From assembly GCF_021568905.1 (NCBI RefSeq), contig NZ_JAKGSB010000003.1, positions 426,216-490,215 of the forward strand: a stretch of 64,000 nt of DNA, in the 5' to 3' direction. Positions within the stretch are counted from its first letter, which is position 1. The number at the start of each line of letters is the position of its first letter. Source of the stretch: Zavarzinia marina. Its GTDB lineage: Bacteria > Pseudomonadota > Alphaproteobacteria > Zavarziniales > Zavarziniaceae. Shown here one piece after another: positions 9,736 to 18,993 of this stretch. The notes under the pieces are model-generated. The model was not told where the DNA came from. It did no database searches and was given only the letters and a program-made list of their open reading frames with translations. Made by a program: the position numbers and the translations under genes.

Positions 9736-11340
9736 ATGGATGGGGGAAGGCTTTCGGGGTCGACGGCCGTTTCGGACGGCGTCATCCGTACGGTGGGGGA
9801 CATTCCCCGCCATCACGCGGCGCTTCGGCCCGACGTGCCGGCCCTGGTGTTCGGCGATCGCGTCTCCACCTATGCCCGCTGGAACGAACGCTGTTCGCGG
9901 GTCGCCAACGCGCTGATGCGCGACGGTGCCGGGCCGGGCGCCCGCATCGTCTTCCTGGCCAAGAATTCAGACAATTATTACGAAGCCTATGTCGGCGCGA
10001 CCAAGGCGAATGCGGTGCTGGTCGCCATAAACTGGCGCCTCGCGCCGCCGGAAGTGGTCTATATCGTCAATGATTCCGAGGCCGAGATCCTGATGGTCGG
10101 GCCCGAATTCGCGCCGGTGATCGAACAGGTGCTGGCCGAGATGCCGCGCGTGCGCAAGATCGTCATGATGGGCGAGGCGCGGGGCGACTGGCCGGGTTTC
10201 GAGGACTGGCTGGGCGATGCGCCGGGTACCGATCCCCTGCTGCCGACGACGCCGGACGACGTCGCGATCCAGCTCTATACCTCCGGCACCACGGGCCATC
10301 CCAAGGGCGTGATGCTGACCAACGCCAATGTCCTCGAAGCCATGAAGGCGGCGGAATGGGGCACCTATGGCGCCTGGATGCCGGGCGTCGACCGGCTGGT
10401 CATGTGCATGCCGAACTTCCATGTCGCCGGTTCCAACTGGGGCCTGTTCGGGCTCTCGGTCGGGGTCACCGTGCACGTGCTGCCGGAGGTCGATCCGGCC
10501 CGCATCCTGGCGACCATCGAGAAGGAGAAGATCACCCGCGCGCTCTTCGTCCCGGCGGTCGTCCTCCTCCTCGTGCAGCACCCCTCGGCGCAGACCACCG
10601 ACCTTTCCAGCCTGAAGACCATTCTCTACGGCGCCTCGCCCATTCCGCTCGACCTGCTGCGCACGGCGATGCAGGTGTTCGGGGCGGAATTCGTCCAGGG
10701 CTACGGCCTGACCGAGACCTGCGGCGCCGCCATCTGCCTGTCGCCGGACGATCACGACCCGGCGGGCAGCCCGCGCATGCGCAGTTGCGGCAAGCCCCTG
10801 CCGGGGGTCGAGGTGCGAATCGTCGATCCCCTCGGCAAGGATCTGCCTGCGGGCGAGGTGGGCGAACTGGTCATCCGCTCCGGCCTCAACATGTGCGGCT
10901 ATTGGCGGCGCGACGCCGATACCGCGAAGGCCGTGGTCGATGGCTGGCTCCACACCGGCGACGCCGGCTACAAGGATGCCGATGGTTACGTCTACATCCA
11001 CGACCGGGTGAAGGACATGATCGTCTCCGGCGCCGAGAACATCTATCCGGCCGAGGTCGAAAGCGCCCTCTTCGGCCATCCCGCCATCGCCGACGTCGCC
11101 GTGATCGGCGTGCCCGACGAGAAATGGGGCGAGGCGGTGAAGGCCGTCGTCGTCCTGAAGGAAGGGATGGAGGCGGATGCCGCCGAGATCATCGCCTTCG
11201 CCAAAAGCCGCATCGCGGGTTACAAGGCGCCGAAGTCGGTCGACTTCGCCGAGAGCCTGCCGCGCAACCCCTCGGGCAAGCTCCTGAAGCGGGAATTGCG
11301 CAGACCCTATTGGGAAGGCCGCGATCGCCAGGTGAATTGA
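9736..11340 (+). CDS. AMP-dependent acyl-CoA synthetase/ligase (second tandem copy)
   Basis: A 534-residue paralogue of the preceding ligase. The P-loop YTSGTTGHPKG is at 181-191, GYGLTETCG in A5, DRVKDMIVSGAENIYPAEVE in A8 and SGKLLKREL at the end. Long blocks are nearly identical to the first copy (PKGVMLT, LYGASPIPLDLLR, ESALFGHPxIADVAVIGVPDxKWGEAVKAVVV), pointing to tandem duplication. The N-terminal part and the region around residues 195-230 differ, which may reflect different acyl substrates. A TetR regulator follows. Confidence 0.93.
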   Translation: MDGGRLSGSTAVSDGVIRTVGDIPRHHAALRPDVPALVFGDRVSTYARWNERCSRVANALMRDGAGPGARIVFLAKNSDNYYEAYVGATKANAVLVAINWRLAPPEVVYIVNDSEAEILMVGPEFAPVIEQVLAEMPRVRKIVMMGEARGDWPGFEDWLGDAPGTDPLLPTTPDDVAIQLYTSGTTGHPKGVMLTNANVLEAMKAAEWGTYGAWMPGVDRLVMCMPNFHVAGSNWGLFGLSVGVTVHVLPEVDPARILATIEKEKITRALFVPAVVLLLVQHPSAQTTDLSSLKTILYGASPIPLDLLRTAMQVFGAEFVQGYGLTETCGAAICLSPDDHDPAGSPRMRSCGKPLPGVEVRIVDPLGKDLPAGEVGELVIRSGLNMCGYWRRDADTAKAVVDGWLHTGDAGYKDADGYVYIHDRVKDMIVSGAENIYPAEVESALFGHPAIADVAVIGVPDEKWGEAVKAVVVLKEGMEADAAEIIAFAKSRIAGYKAPKSVDFAESLPRNPSGKLLKRELRRPYWEGRDRQVN

Positions 11341-11360
11341 GCCGGAGCCGAGGGGTCGGA

Positions 11361-11375
11361 TTGACATATTGTCAA
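11361..11375. promoter_or_regulatory. Inverted repeat at the TetR gene start, probable autoregulatory operator
   Basis: TTGACA-TAT-TGTCAA has perfect 6-bp arms and a 3-bp spacer. It ends 20 bp before the tetR ATG at 11396 and its left arm is also a consensus -35 hexamer. TetR repressors often cover their own promoter in this way. Confidence 0.5.
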
Positions 11376-11395
11376 CGCTGGCCCCAAATGCCGCC

Positions 11396-12016
11396 ATGGT
11401 AGATGTCGCAGACGATCAGGCTTCCGGCGCGCGTGGCGGGCGCCGCCGCAGTGAGAGCCGCCGCCGCCTTCTGGCCGCCGCCCGGCGCCTGTTCGTGGAG
11501 CGCGGCTATCACGCAACCCGCCCGCAGGACATCGCCCGCGAGGCGGAGGTCGGCAACGGCACCTTCTATCTTCATTTCGCCGACAAGCGGGACATCTTCC
11601 TCGCCTTCGCCGAGGAAGCCTGCGCCGAGATCGAAGCCGCGATCATCGGCCCGCTGACCGGGCCCGAACCCTGGGACCAGCGCATCCTGAACACCATCAA
11701 GGCGGCGCTGGCCTTCGAGGCGAACGAGCGCAAGGTGATCGCCGCCGCCCTGATGGACATCTCCATCATCGATCCCGGCGACGAGGAGCCGACGGTGCGC
11801 CCGCGCGACCGGCTGGCCAAACTGACCGCCGCCTCGCTCCAGGAAGGCATCGACAAGGGCGAGATCCGCGCCGACCTGAACACGGAGTTGATCGCCCATT
11901 CCCTGCTCGGCATGGTCGAACAGGCGGCCTATCACGCCGAACGCAGCAATCTTTCGCCGGAAGAGGTGCTGGCCACCCTGGTCGGCTTCGTCACCGCCGG
12001 CCTCGCCCGGCGCTGA
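11396..12016 (+). CDS. TetR/AcrR family transcriptional regulator
   Basis: A 206-residue regulator. The N-terminal helix-turn-helix is RLLAAARRLFVERGYHATRPQDIAREAEVGNGTFYLHFADKRDIFLAF (about residues 24-71), followed by a helical ligand-binding domain. The ATG at 11396 is preferred over an upstream TTG at 11369, because the latter lies inside the promoter palindrome. No clear ribosome site precedes the ATG, so a very short or absent leader is possible. Its position after two acyl-CoA ligases suggests control of fatty-acid or acyl-CoA metabolism (FadR/PsrA-like role), which is inference. Confidence 0.88.
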   Translation: MVDVADDQASGARGGRRRSESRRRLLAAARRLFVERGYHATRPQDIAREAEVGNGTFYLHFADKRDIFLAFAEEACAEIEAAIIGPLTGPEPWDQRILNTIKAALAFEANERKVIAAALMDISIIDPGDEEPTVRPRDRLAKLTAASLQEGIDKGEIRADLNTELIAHSLLGMVEQAAYHAERSNLSPEEVLATLVGFVTAGLARR

Positions 12017-12117
12017 GGCGCGATCGTCTCGAGGCCGCTTGAAGGCCGTGACGGCGCGAGCGACCATGACCTGACGGTTACGAATCGGCCCGATGGTCAT
12101 GATTAGGGGAGGACGGG

Positions 12118-12564
12118 ATGGCAGGCTGGATCGGCGCGGCGGTTCTGGTGCTGGTGGCGCTGGCGCTGTTCGGCTGGGCACTCTCCGCCTGGCTCGCCTT
12201 CCGTGCCATGCGCCGCTGGCCGGTGGTCCAAGGCAAGGTGGCGATCACCGGCCTCGATTCCGAACGGCGCCTGCATCGCCATGCCGCCCGTCTCGTCCAT
12301 CTGCCGACCGTCGCCTATCGCTACGAGGCCGGCGGCGAGAAGCATATCGGCAGCCGCCTCGCCAATCGGACCGTACTCTTCGAACGGGAGGAAGAGGCGC
12401 GCCGATTCCTCGACGCCCTGCCGACGGGGGCCCCCGTCGACGTCCGCTACAATCCCGCCAATGCCAACGAGGCGGTGCTGGAGGTGCGGGCGCCCGCGCT
12501 CGCGTCCCGCATCGCGGGCGGCGTGCTCTGCCTCGGCGGGGCCGCGGCCCTGCTCTTCGCCTGA
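12118..12564 (+). CDS. DUF3592-like membrane protein
   Basis: A 148-residue protein with an N-terminal membrane helix (residues 5-28) and a C-terminal one (about 130-147). They flank a domain with WPVVQGKVAITGLDS, VAYRYEAGGEKHIGSR and DVRYNPANANEAVLE, the pattern of DUF3592. Function is unknown for the family. The start follows GGGGAGGACGGG. It is 7 nt ahead of the DNA glycosylase gene and probably cotranscribed with it. Confidence 0.7.
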   Translation: MAGWIGAAVLVLVALALFGWALSAWLAFRAMRRWPVVQGKVAITGLDSERRLHRHAARLVHLPTVAYRYEAGGEKHIGSRLANRTVLFEREEEARRFLDALPTGAPVDVRYNPANANEAVLEVRAPALASRIAGGVLCLGGAAALLFA

Positions 12565-12571
12565 GGCGGCG

Positions 12572-13225
12572 ATGGCACGCCCGCCCGTCGACCACGACAC
12601 CGCGCTGGACCGGCTGCGGCGCAAGTGCCGCTACATGCGCCGCGCCATCGACGAGGCGGGCGCGCCGCCGCCCCGGGTGCGCGACCCGGGCTTTGCCGCG
12701 CTCGCCCGCATCATCGTCGAACAGCAGGTTTCGGTCGCGGCCGGGGCGGCGATCTGGGGCCGCTTCGAGACCGGCATGGGCGGCGTCGCGACGCCCGACG
12801 CGGTGCGCGGCTTCGACGAGGAGGGCTTGCGCCAGTTCGGCCTGTCGCGGCCGAAGGCGCGCTATATCCATGCCCTGGCCGGGGCGGTGGCGGACGGCAC
12901 CCTCGATCTCGACGCGGTCGACGCCATGGCCGACGCCGAGGCGATCGCGGCCCTGACCACGGTCAAGGGCATCGGCCGCTGGACGGCGGAGATCTATCTG
13001 ATGTTCGCCCTCGGCCGGATGGATCTCTGGCCGGCCCTGGACCTCGCGCTGGCCGAAGGGGCGTTTCGCCTGATGGGGCTCGAGGCCAGGCCCGACGCCA
13101 AGGCGCTGGACGAGATCGGCCGGCGCTGGGCGCCCCACCGCTCGACCGCGGCGCTCGTGATCTGGCGCTATTACGGCCACAGCCGCAAATCCAGCGCGCA
13201 GCCCATGGGCGCGGAGAGGGCATAG
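12572..13225 (+). CDS. DNA-3-methyladenine glycosylase, AlkA/HhH-GPD family
   Basis: A 217-residue base-excision repair enzyme that should remove alkylated purines. The helix-hairpin-helix TTVKGIGRWTAE is at 129-140, followed by the catalytic aspartate Asp157 in LWPALDLAL. The N-terminal EQQVS (50-54) is typical of the AlkA group. There is no iron-sulphur cysteine cluster, which argues against MutY or Nth. It is short compared with E. coli AlkA because it lacks that protein's N-terminal domain, as in many alphaproteobacteria. Confidence 0.9.
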   Translation: MARPPVDHDTALDRLRRKCRYMRRAIDEAGAPPPRVRDPGFAALARIIVEQQVSVAAGAAIWGRFETGMGGVATPDAVRGFDEEGLRQFGLSRPKARYIHALAGAVADGTLDLDAVDAMADAEAIAALTTVKGIGRWTAEIYLMFALGRMDLWPALDLALAEGAFRLMGLEARPDAKALDEIGRRWAPHRSTAALVIWRYYGHSRKSSAQPMGAERA

Positions 13226-13304
13226 CAGGGCCCGGCTTCGTCGTCTTGACCTCGCGGTCAGTATCTTTAAGGTCCGCCAGCCCGAAACAAAGGGAACGGC
13301 ACGG

Positions 13305-14255
13305 ATGCGCCTCTGGTGGATGAAGACGAAATTGCGGCTCTATCGCGGCCTGCTGCGCGTGCAGTGGCTGCTGGAGGCGGTCGCGATCTATCTGGTGCTC
13401 GCCTTGTGCAAGGCGCTGGGGCCCGACCGCGCCTCCGCGCTCGGGGCCTTCGTCGCGACCAGGCTGGGCCCGCGGATCGCCGTCTCGCGCATCGCCCGGC
13501 GCCAGATCGACATCGTCTACCCAGGCATCTCGGGCGAGGAGCGGGAGCGGATCCTGCGCGGCGTCTGGGACAATTTCGGGCGCTATTTCACCGAATACGC
13601 CCATCTCCGGACCCTGTGGCCCAAGGATTTCGATCCCGAGTCCCTCGGCGCCGGCTCGCGGGTGGAGGTCGATCCCGGGGTTGCCGAACGCTTCCTGCGC
13701 ATCCGCGACGACGGCAAGCCGGCGATCATCTTCACCGGCCATATCGGCAATTGGGAAGTGCTCGGGGCCGGAGCCGCCCATTTCGAACTGCCGATGGCGG
13801 CCATGTTCCGCGCGCCGAACAATCCGATCGCGGAAAAGGTCCTGCTCGGCATCAGGGGGGCGGCCATGGGCCGGCTCATCCCCGCCGGCTTCCAGGCCGC
13901 CCTGCTCGCCGCCCGCGAACTGGAATCGGGCGGCCATCTCGGCATGCTGGTCGATCAGCATTTCAGCCGGGGCATCGCCGTTCCGTTCATGGGCCGCGAG
14001 GCGATGACGGCGACGACCCTTGCCAAGCTGGCGCGGCGCTTCAAATGCCCGGTTCACGGCGCCTGGGCCGAGCGGCTGGACGGCTGCCGCTTCCGCATCC
14101 ATATGACCGAGGAACTCGATTTCTCGGCGGAATACGAGATGGCGGATGCGCGGGCCGCCGAACGCGCCATCACCGAGAAAGTGACGGCGGTGATCGAGGG
14201 CTGGGTGCGCGCCCGCCCCGACCAGTGGAACTGGCTGCACCGGCGCTGGCGCTGA
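13305..14255 (+). CDS. Lysophospholipid/lipid A acyltransferase, LpxL/HtrB family
   Basis: A 316-residue inner-membrane acyltransferase. A hydrophobic N-terminal segment (about 20-40) anchors it. The catalytic HX4E motif is His146 to Glu151 in FTGHIGNWE, and the family ending PDQWNWLHRRW is present. Homologues transfer a secondary acyl chain to Kdo2-lipid IVA or to related lysolipids. Which acceptor is used cannot be decided here. It converges on recQ with 3 nt between stops. Confidence 0.9.
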   Translation: MRLWWMKTKLRLYRGLLRVQWLLEAVAIYLVLALCKALGPDRASALGAFVATRLGPRIAVSRIARRQIDIVYPGISGEERERILRGVWDNFGRYFTEYAHLRTLWPKDFDPESLGAGSRVEVDPGVAERFLRIRDDGKPAIIFTGHIGNWEVLGAGAAHFELPMAAMFRAPNNPIAEKVLLGIRGAAMGRLIPAGFQAALLAARELESGGHLGMLVDQHFSRGIAVPFMGREAMTATTLAKLARRFKCPVHGAWAERLDGCRFRIHMTEELDFSAEYEMADARAAERAITEKVTAVIEGWVRARPDQWNWLHRRWR

Positions 14256-14258
14256 GGC

Positions 14259-16073
14259 TCAGTCGTCGAAAGCGGCGATCGCCTCGATGAAACGGTCGGC
14301 GTAACGCTCCAGCTTCGCCTCGCCGACACCGGGGATCTGGGAGAAGCCGAAACGGTCCGTGGGCCGCCGGCGCGCCAGCTCCTGCAGCGTCGTATCGTGG
14401 AAGATGACATAGGGCGGCACGCCCTGGTCCCGCGCCAGCTCCAGCCGGAGGGCGCGCAGCGCCGCGAACAGCCCGCCGTCCGCCTCGGAGACCGCGACCG
14501 GCTCGCCGGTCCGGCGGCCGCGGCGCGTGGCGGGGCGGCGCGGCGGATCGACGCGCAGTTCGACCGTCTGCTCGCCGCGCAGCACCGGGCGGCAGCTCTC
14601 GTTGAGGACCAGGGCGCCGTGACGATCGAGATCGACGGCGATGAAGCCGAGCGCCGCCAGCTGGCGCAAAACGCCGCGCCAATGGTCCGCCGTCTGGTCC
14701 TGGCCGACGCCGAAGGTCTTCAGGGTGTGATGGCCGAAGTTCCGGACCTTCTCCGTCTCCTTGCCGGTCAGCACGTCGATGACGTGGACCGCCCCGAACC
14801 GCTCCCCCGTGCGGTAGATCGCCGACAGGGCCTTCTGGGCATCGATCGTGCCGTCGCGGGTCTCGACCGGATTGAGACAGGTGTCGCAATTGCCGCAGGG
14901 CTTGGTGTCGGTCTCGCCGAAATAGGCGAGCAGGACCTGGCGCCGGCAGCGCGCCGTCTCGCAGAAGCCCAGCAGGGCGTCGAGCTTGCTGCGCTCGGCG
15001 CGCTTGTGGGTGTCCGCCGCTTCCGACGCGGACATCAGCTGGCGCAGGCGCGCGACATCCTCGATGCCGTAGAACAGCAGGGCTTCGGAGGGCAGGCCGT
15101 CGCGCCCGGCGCGCCCGGTCTCCTGGTAATAGGCCTCGATCGTCTTCGGCAGGTCCAGGTGGACGACGAAACGCACGTCCGGCTTGTCGATGCCCATGCC
15201 GAAAGCCACGGTCGCGACCATGATCACGCCGTCCTCCTTCAGGAAGCGGTCGTGATTGCGCGCGCGCACCTCCTTTTCGAGGCCGGCGTGATAGGGTAGC
15301 GCATTGTAACCCTGTGCGATGCACCACTCCGCCATGGTCTCGACCTTGGCGCGGCTCATGCAGTAGATGATGCCGGCCTGGCCGGGGCGCTCCTCCAGGA
15401 ACCGTTTCAGGCCGGCGCGCGGCTCGATCTTGGGGACGACCGTATAGCGGATGTTGGGCCGATCGAAGCCGGACAGGAACAGGGGCGCGTCGCCGAGGCC
15501 GAGCCGGACGGCGATGTCGCGCCTTGTCGGGCCGTCGGCGGTCGCGGTCAGGCCGATTCGCGGCACGCTCGGATAGCGCCGGTGCAACACTTCGAGCTGC
15601 AGATATTCGGGCCGGAAATCGTGACCCCATTGCGAGACGCAATGGGCCTCGTCGATGGCGAAGAGGGCGAGGGGGGCCTGATCGAGAAGGTCGAGGAAAC
15701 GGTCGGTCAGCAGGCGCTCGGGCGCCACATAGAGAAGGTCGAGCTCGCCCGCCAGCAAGGCCCGCTCGACCGCCCGCGCCTCCGCCCCGTCCAGGGCGGA
15801 ATTCAGCGCCGCCGCGCGCACGCCCAACTGGCGCAGCGCCTCCACCTGGTCCTGCATCAGCGCGATCAGGGGCGATACCACGATGCCGACGCCCGGACGG
15901 CACAGCGCGGGCACCTGATAGCACAGCGATTTGCCACCGCCGGTGGGCATGACGACCAGGCAGTCGCCGCCACCGACCACGTGATCGACGATCGCCGCCT
16001 GGGGACCGCGAAAACTGTCGAATCCGAAGACGGAATGCAGGATGTCGGGAGGGGTGGGACGCTCGCCTTTCAT
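14259..16073 (-). CDS. recQ: ATP-dependent DNA helicase RecQ
   Basis: A 604-residue superfamily 2 helicase. Walker A MPTGGGKS is at 42-49 and the box is DEAH (AIDEAHCVSQWGHDFRP). A C-terminal helicase lobe carries GRAGRDG. The RecQ zinc-binding region has cysteines in CRRQVLLAYFGE...CGNCDTC, and an HRDC domain at the end has FSQIPGVGEAKLERYADRFIEAI. It unwinds DNA 3' to 5' in recombination repair. The ATG at 16073 matches the family start; an in-frame ATG at 16160 would add 29 unlike residues. Confidence 0.97.
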   Translation of the reverse strand: MKGERPTPPDILHSVFGFDSFRGPQAAIVDHVVGGGDCLVVMPTGGGKSLCYQVPALCRPGVGIVVSPLIALMQDQVEALRQLGVRAAALNSALDGAEARAVERALLAGELDLLYVAPERLLTDRFLDLLDQAPLALFAIDEAHCVSQWGHDFRPEYLQLEVLHRRYPSVPRIGLTATADGPTRRDIAVRLGLGDAPLFLSGFDRPNIRYTVVPKIEPRAGLKRFLEERPGQAGIIYCMSRAKVETMAEWCIAQGYNALPYHAGLEKEVRARNHDRFLKEDGVIMVATVAFGMGIDKPDVRFVVHLDLPKTIEAYYQETGRAGRDGLPSEALLFYGIEDVARLRQLMSASEAADTHKRAERSKLDALLGFCETARCRRQVLLAYFGETDTKPCGNCDTCLNPVETRDGTIDAQKALSAIYRTGERFGAVHVIDVLTGKETEKVRNFGHHTLKTFGVGQDQTADHWRGVLRQLAALGFIAVDLDRHGALVLNESCRPVLRGEQTVELRVDPPRRPATRRGRRTGEPVAVSEADGGLFAALRALRLELARDQGVPPYVIFHDTTLQELARRRPTDRFGFSQIPGVGEAKLERYADRFIEAIAAFDD

Positions 16074-16136
16074 GGCACGCTTATAGGCGCGCGGCGCATC
16101 ATTCGCCAGTAGGGAGACCGATTCCGCTATCGCTCG

Positions 16137-16151
16137 GCGAAAAATTTTCGC
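16137..16151. promoter_or_regulatory. AT-centred palindrome upstream of recQ
   Basis: GCGAAAA-A-TTTTCGC is a perfect 15-bp palindrome 64 bp upstream of the recQ ATG. It is likely part of the promoter or an operator. It does not match the alphaproteobacterial LexA box (GTTC-N7-GTTC). Confidence 0.35.
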
Positions 16152-16233
16152 GACAGTCAAACCGAGAAAAATCGCCGCGGTTAAGCAATGCGCAACATCT
16201 AGGGAGCAATGTGTAATTGTCGTTTGTCACAAG

Positions 16234-16254
16234 CCTGTAAATGAAGTTTACAGG
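16234..16254. promoter_or_regulatory. Perfect dyad CCTGTAAA-N5-TTTACAGG
   Basis: Eight-bp arms surround TGAAG. The dyad is AT-rich in a GC-rich genome, which is typical of a repressor operator such as a TetR or GntR site. Neither flanking gene is a regulator. It is placed 160 bp before recQ and 60 bp before the short candidate frame at 16316. Confidence 0.4.
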
Positions 16255-16315
16255 AGGTCGTCAACCAATCCCCCGGTCGGCCCGTCGGCCCCGGGGAGGT
16301 ACTGCGGAGGGGTCT

Positions 16316-16516
16316 GTGGTGCGCGGAATTTCGACTGTCGGGAAAAAGTTCGGTAGCGGTTCCATCGAATCGGGCTGGTTCCACGTATGCCCCATGAGCG
16401 GGCCGACCACCACGGCTCTTGGTGAAGAGTGCTGCGATTGCGGTGCCGTCGAGCGCCGCGACCGCCGGCGCCTGCGTGCCGCCCTTCGTTGCATCGAAGG
16501 GGGCCGCAAGGACTGA
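16316..16516 (+). CDS. Possible small cysteine-containing protein (weak candidate)
   Basis: About 66 residues from one of two adjacent GTG codons (16316 or 16319) preceded by GCGGAGGGG. The product contains WFHVCP and GEECCDCGAVERRDRRR, that is five cysteines including CCDC, and a basic tail. Third-position GC is visibly lower than in neighbouring genes and no family is recognised, so it may not be real. A perfect hairpin follows 9 nt after the stop. Confidence 0.2.
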   Translation: MVRGISTVGKKFGSGSIESGWFHVCPMSGPTTTALGEECCDCGAVERRDRRRLRAALRCIEGGRKD

Positions 16517-16612
16517 GCGGCATCCGGGCGCCGAGTGGCGCCCAGGGGCGGCATCGGGGCGCCGGGCGGCGCTCGAGGACCGATGCCGGCGGCGAATGCC
16601 AGCGGGGGATGA

Positions 16613-17485
16613 ATGATCCGGATCGCATATGGCGACTGGCGCGCCGCGGTAAAGCCCTTCGGGGCAGAGTTGTCCGAACTGGGCCATGAGGCCGCCGGCG
16701 ATCTTCTCTGGCCCGCCATCGATCCCTGGCCACGGCACGCCCCCAATCTCTTTCCCATCGTCGGCCGTCTGGCCGGCGACCGCCTCGTCCATCGGGGCCG
16801 TTCCTATCCCATGCGCCAGCACGGCTTTGCCCGGGACCGCGAATTCGCGGTCGTGGCGCAGGGCGAATCGGAGTGCCGACTTCGCCTCGAGGACGACGCG
16901 GAGACAAGGGCCCGCTATCCCTTCGCCTTTCGGCTCGACATCGTCCACCGGCTGGACGCGGCGGGCCTGCATGTTACCTATGAAGTCACCAATCCGGGCG
17001 ACGAGGTGCTGCCCGCCAGCGTGGGCGCCCATCCGGCCTTTCGTTGGCCGCTCGACCCCGCCGCGGCGAAGACCGGGTATTGGCTGACCTTCGATCAGGA
17101 GGAGACGGCGCCGGTGCGCCGGCTCGACGGCGGTCTCGTCATGCCGGACCTCTTCGAGACCCCGATCCGCGGCCGCCGCCTCGATCTCGACGACGCCCTG
17201 TTCGAGGCTGATGCCCTGATCCTCGACGCGCCCGTCAGCAAGGGACTCGTCTTCGCCGGGCCCGGCCGCGCGATCCGCGTCGCCTGGGGCGGCTTTCGCC
17301 AGTTGGGGCTCTGGATGAAGCCCGGCGCCGGCTACCTCTGCATCGAGCCCTGGGCGGGCTTCGCCAGCCCGATCGGTTTCGACGGCGAATTCACCGACAA
17401 GCCGGGTCTCCTCCACCTGGCGCCGGGCGAGACGCGGGCCTTTTCCTATGCGGTAGATCTGGCCGTGCCGGAAGCCGCCGGCTGA
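16613..17485 (+). CDS. Aldose 1-epimerase family protein (GalM/LacX-like)
   Basis: A 290-residue sugar mutarotase-like protein. It has [15 protein letters not shown] and [11 protein letters not shown] near the N-terminus, [12 protein letters not shown] in the middle and the acidic [11 protein letters not shown] near the end. These carry the conserved histidines and glutamate of the family active site. The enzyme should interconvert alpha and beta anomers of an aldose or a phosphorylated sugar. The ATG at 16613 follows AGCGGGGG. It is 112 bp upstream of rimO and on the same strand. Confidence 0.85.
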   Translation: MIRIAYGDWRAAVKPFGAELSELGHEAAGDLLWPAIDPWPRHAPNLFPIVGRLAGDRLVHRGRSYPMRQHGFARDREFAVVAQGESECRLRLEDDAETRARYPFAFRLDIVHRLDAAGLHVTYEVTNPGDEVLPASVGAHPAFRWPLDPAAAKTGYWLTFDQEETAPVRRLDGGLVMPDLFETPIRGRRLDLDDALFEADALILDAPVSKGLVFAGPGRAIRVAWGGFRQLGLWMKPGAGYLCIEPWAGFASPIGFDGEFTDKPGLLHLAPGETRAFSYAVDLAVPEAAG

Positions 17486-17520
17486 CGCCGGCTTCAGGAA
17501 ATGGCCGCCGGCTGACGCCG
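17474..17520. repeat. 17-bp direct repeat spanning the epimerase stop codon
   Basis: The sequence GCCGCCGGCTGACGCCG occurs at 17474-17490 and again at 17504-17520, so the period is 30 bp. The first copy contains the TGA stop of the epimerase gene. It looks like a recent local duplication. The first copy also forms a hairpin with GCCGGCTTC and could help termination. Confidence 0.6.
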
Positions 17521-17597
17521 TCCTTGCGGAAGTGATCGCGCCGGCCGATAAAGGCGCGGATATCCGATCCGAGACGTCATTCCCAAGAAGTCACCCC

Positions 17598-18959
17598 ATG
17601 TCGAACATCGCCGAATTCGCCAAGCAAAAGCCGGGGGCCGGTCCCAAGGTCGGCCTCGTCTCCCTCGGCTGCCCGAAGGCGCTGGTGGATTCCGAGCGCA
17701 TCATCACCCAGCTCAAGGCCGAGGGCTATGAGATCAGCCCCGATTACGACGGCGCGGACGTGGTGGTGGTCAACACCTGCGGCTTCCTGGATTCGGCCCG
17801 CGCCGAATCGCTGGAAGCGATCGGCGAGGCGCTCAGCGAGAACGGCAAGGTCATCGTCACCGGCTGTCTGGGAGCGACGCCCGACCTGATCCTGGACCAA
17901 TATCCGAGCGTGCTGGCGGTGACCGGGCCGCATCGCTACGAACAGGTGATGAAGGCGGTGCACGACGTGGTGCCGCCGCGTCACGATCCCTTCGTCGATC
18001 TGGTGCCGGCGGCGGGCGTGAAGCTGACGCCGCGCCATTATGCCTATCTGAAGATTTCGGAAGGCTGCAATCACCGCTGTTCCTTCTGCATCATTCCCCA
18101 TCTGCGCGGCGATCTCGTCTCGCGCCCGGTGGACGAGGTGCTGCGCGAGGCGGAGAACCTGGTGAACGGCGGCGTGCGCGAACTCCTCGTCATCAGCCAG
18201 GACACCTCGGCCTATGGCGTCGACCTGCGCCACAGGGGCGCCGAATGGCGCGGGCGGGAACGCCGGGCCCATATGACCGATCTGGCGGCGGCGCTCGGCG
18301 AATTGGGGGCCTGGGTGCGGCTCCACTACGTCTATCCCTATCCCCATGTCGACGACGTCATCCCGCTGATGGCCGAGGGCAAGGTGCTGCCCTATCTCGA
18401 CATCCCGTTCCAGCACGCCTCGCCCAGGGTGCTGAAGGCCATGCGCCGGCCCGGCAATCAGGAGAAGGTGCTGAACCGCCTCGCCGCCTGGCGCCGCGAC
18501 GTGCCCGATATCGCCATCCGCTCCACCTTCATCGTCGGCTTTCCCGGCGAGACGGAGGAGGATTTCGAGGAACTCCTCGGCTTCCTGCGCGAGGCCCGGC
18601 TCGATCGGGTCGGCTGCTTCCGCTACGAACCGGTCGACGGCGCGCCCGCCAACGACCTTCCCGACGCGGTGCCGGAACCGGTGAAGGAAGAGCGCTGGAA
18701 CCGCTTCATGGCGCTGCAGCAGCAGATTTCCATGGAAAAGCTGGACGAGAAGATCGGCCGCCGGATGACGGTGATCGTCGACGAGATCGACAATGAGGAC
18801 GGCGTCATCTGCCGCTCCCATGCCGATGCCCCGGAGATCGACGGCAACGTCATCATTGAGGAGCCGCTCCGCCGTCTCCGCCCCGGCGAGATGGTCGATG
18901 TGATCATCGAGGAAGCGGGCGAATACGACCTCTGGGCCCGTATGCCCGACGAGGCCTGA
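17598..18959 (+). CDS. rimO: Ribosomal protein S12 methylthiotransferase RimO
   Basis: A 453-residue radical SAM enzyme that methylthiolates an aspartate of ribosomal protein S12. The N-terminal UPF0004 domain supplies three cluster cysteines (SLGCPKA, NTCGFLD, GCLGA). The radical SAM motif is CNHRCSFC, and a C-terminal TRAM domain ends the protein. The signature [13 protein letters not shown] separates RimO from MiaB. ATG 17598 is the family start. Confidence 0.97.
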   Translation: MSNIAEFAKQKPGAGPKVGLVSLGCPKALVDSERIITQLKAEGYEISPDYDGADVVVVNTCGFLDSARAESLEAIGEALSENGKVIVTGCLGATPDLILDQYPSVLAVTGPHRYEQVMKAVHDVVPPRHDPFVDLVPAAGVKLTPRHYAYLKISEGCNHRCSFCIIPHLRGDLVSRPVDEVLREAENLVNGGVRELLVISQDTSAYGVDLRHRGAEWRGRERRAHMTDLAAALGELGAWVRLHYVYPYPHVDDVIPLMAEGKVLPYLDIPFQHASPRVLKAMRRPGNQEKVLNRLAAWRRDVPDIAIRSTFIVGFPGETEEDFEELLGFLREARLDRVGCFRYEPVDGAPANDLPDAVPEPVKEERWNRFMALQQQISMEKLDEKIGRRMTVIVDEIDNEDGVICRSHADAPEIDGNVIIEEPLRRLRPGEMVDVIIEEAGEYDLWARMPDEA

Positions 18960-18993
18960 CAGGCGTCTCCTCGCCGCCCCACCGATTTCCCGT

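Larger units (their letters stand above)
16074..16612. other. 539-bp intergenic region between recQ and the epimerase-like gene
   Basis: The first 185 bp are relatively AT-rich, hold two clear palindromes (listed separately) and probably the recQ promoter. The remaining part is GC-rich, with a perfect hairpin GGGCGCC-GAGT-GGCGCCC at 16526-16543 but no T-tract. Open frames exist on both strands. One short plus-strand frame (16316-16516) has a fair ribosome site but weak codon bias. I see no other convincing gene or RNA. Confidence 0.6.

Noticed and set aside
16261..16758. Minus-strand 165-codon frame across the recQ/epimerase gap
   Set aside because: It overlaps the start of the epimerase gene antisense, has biased composition and lacks a ribosome site.
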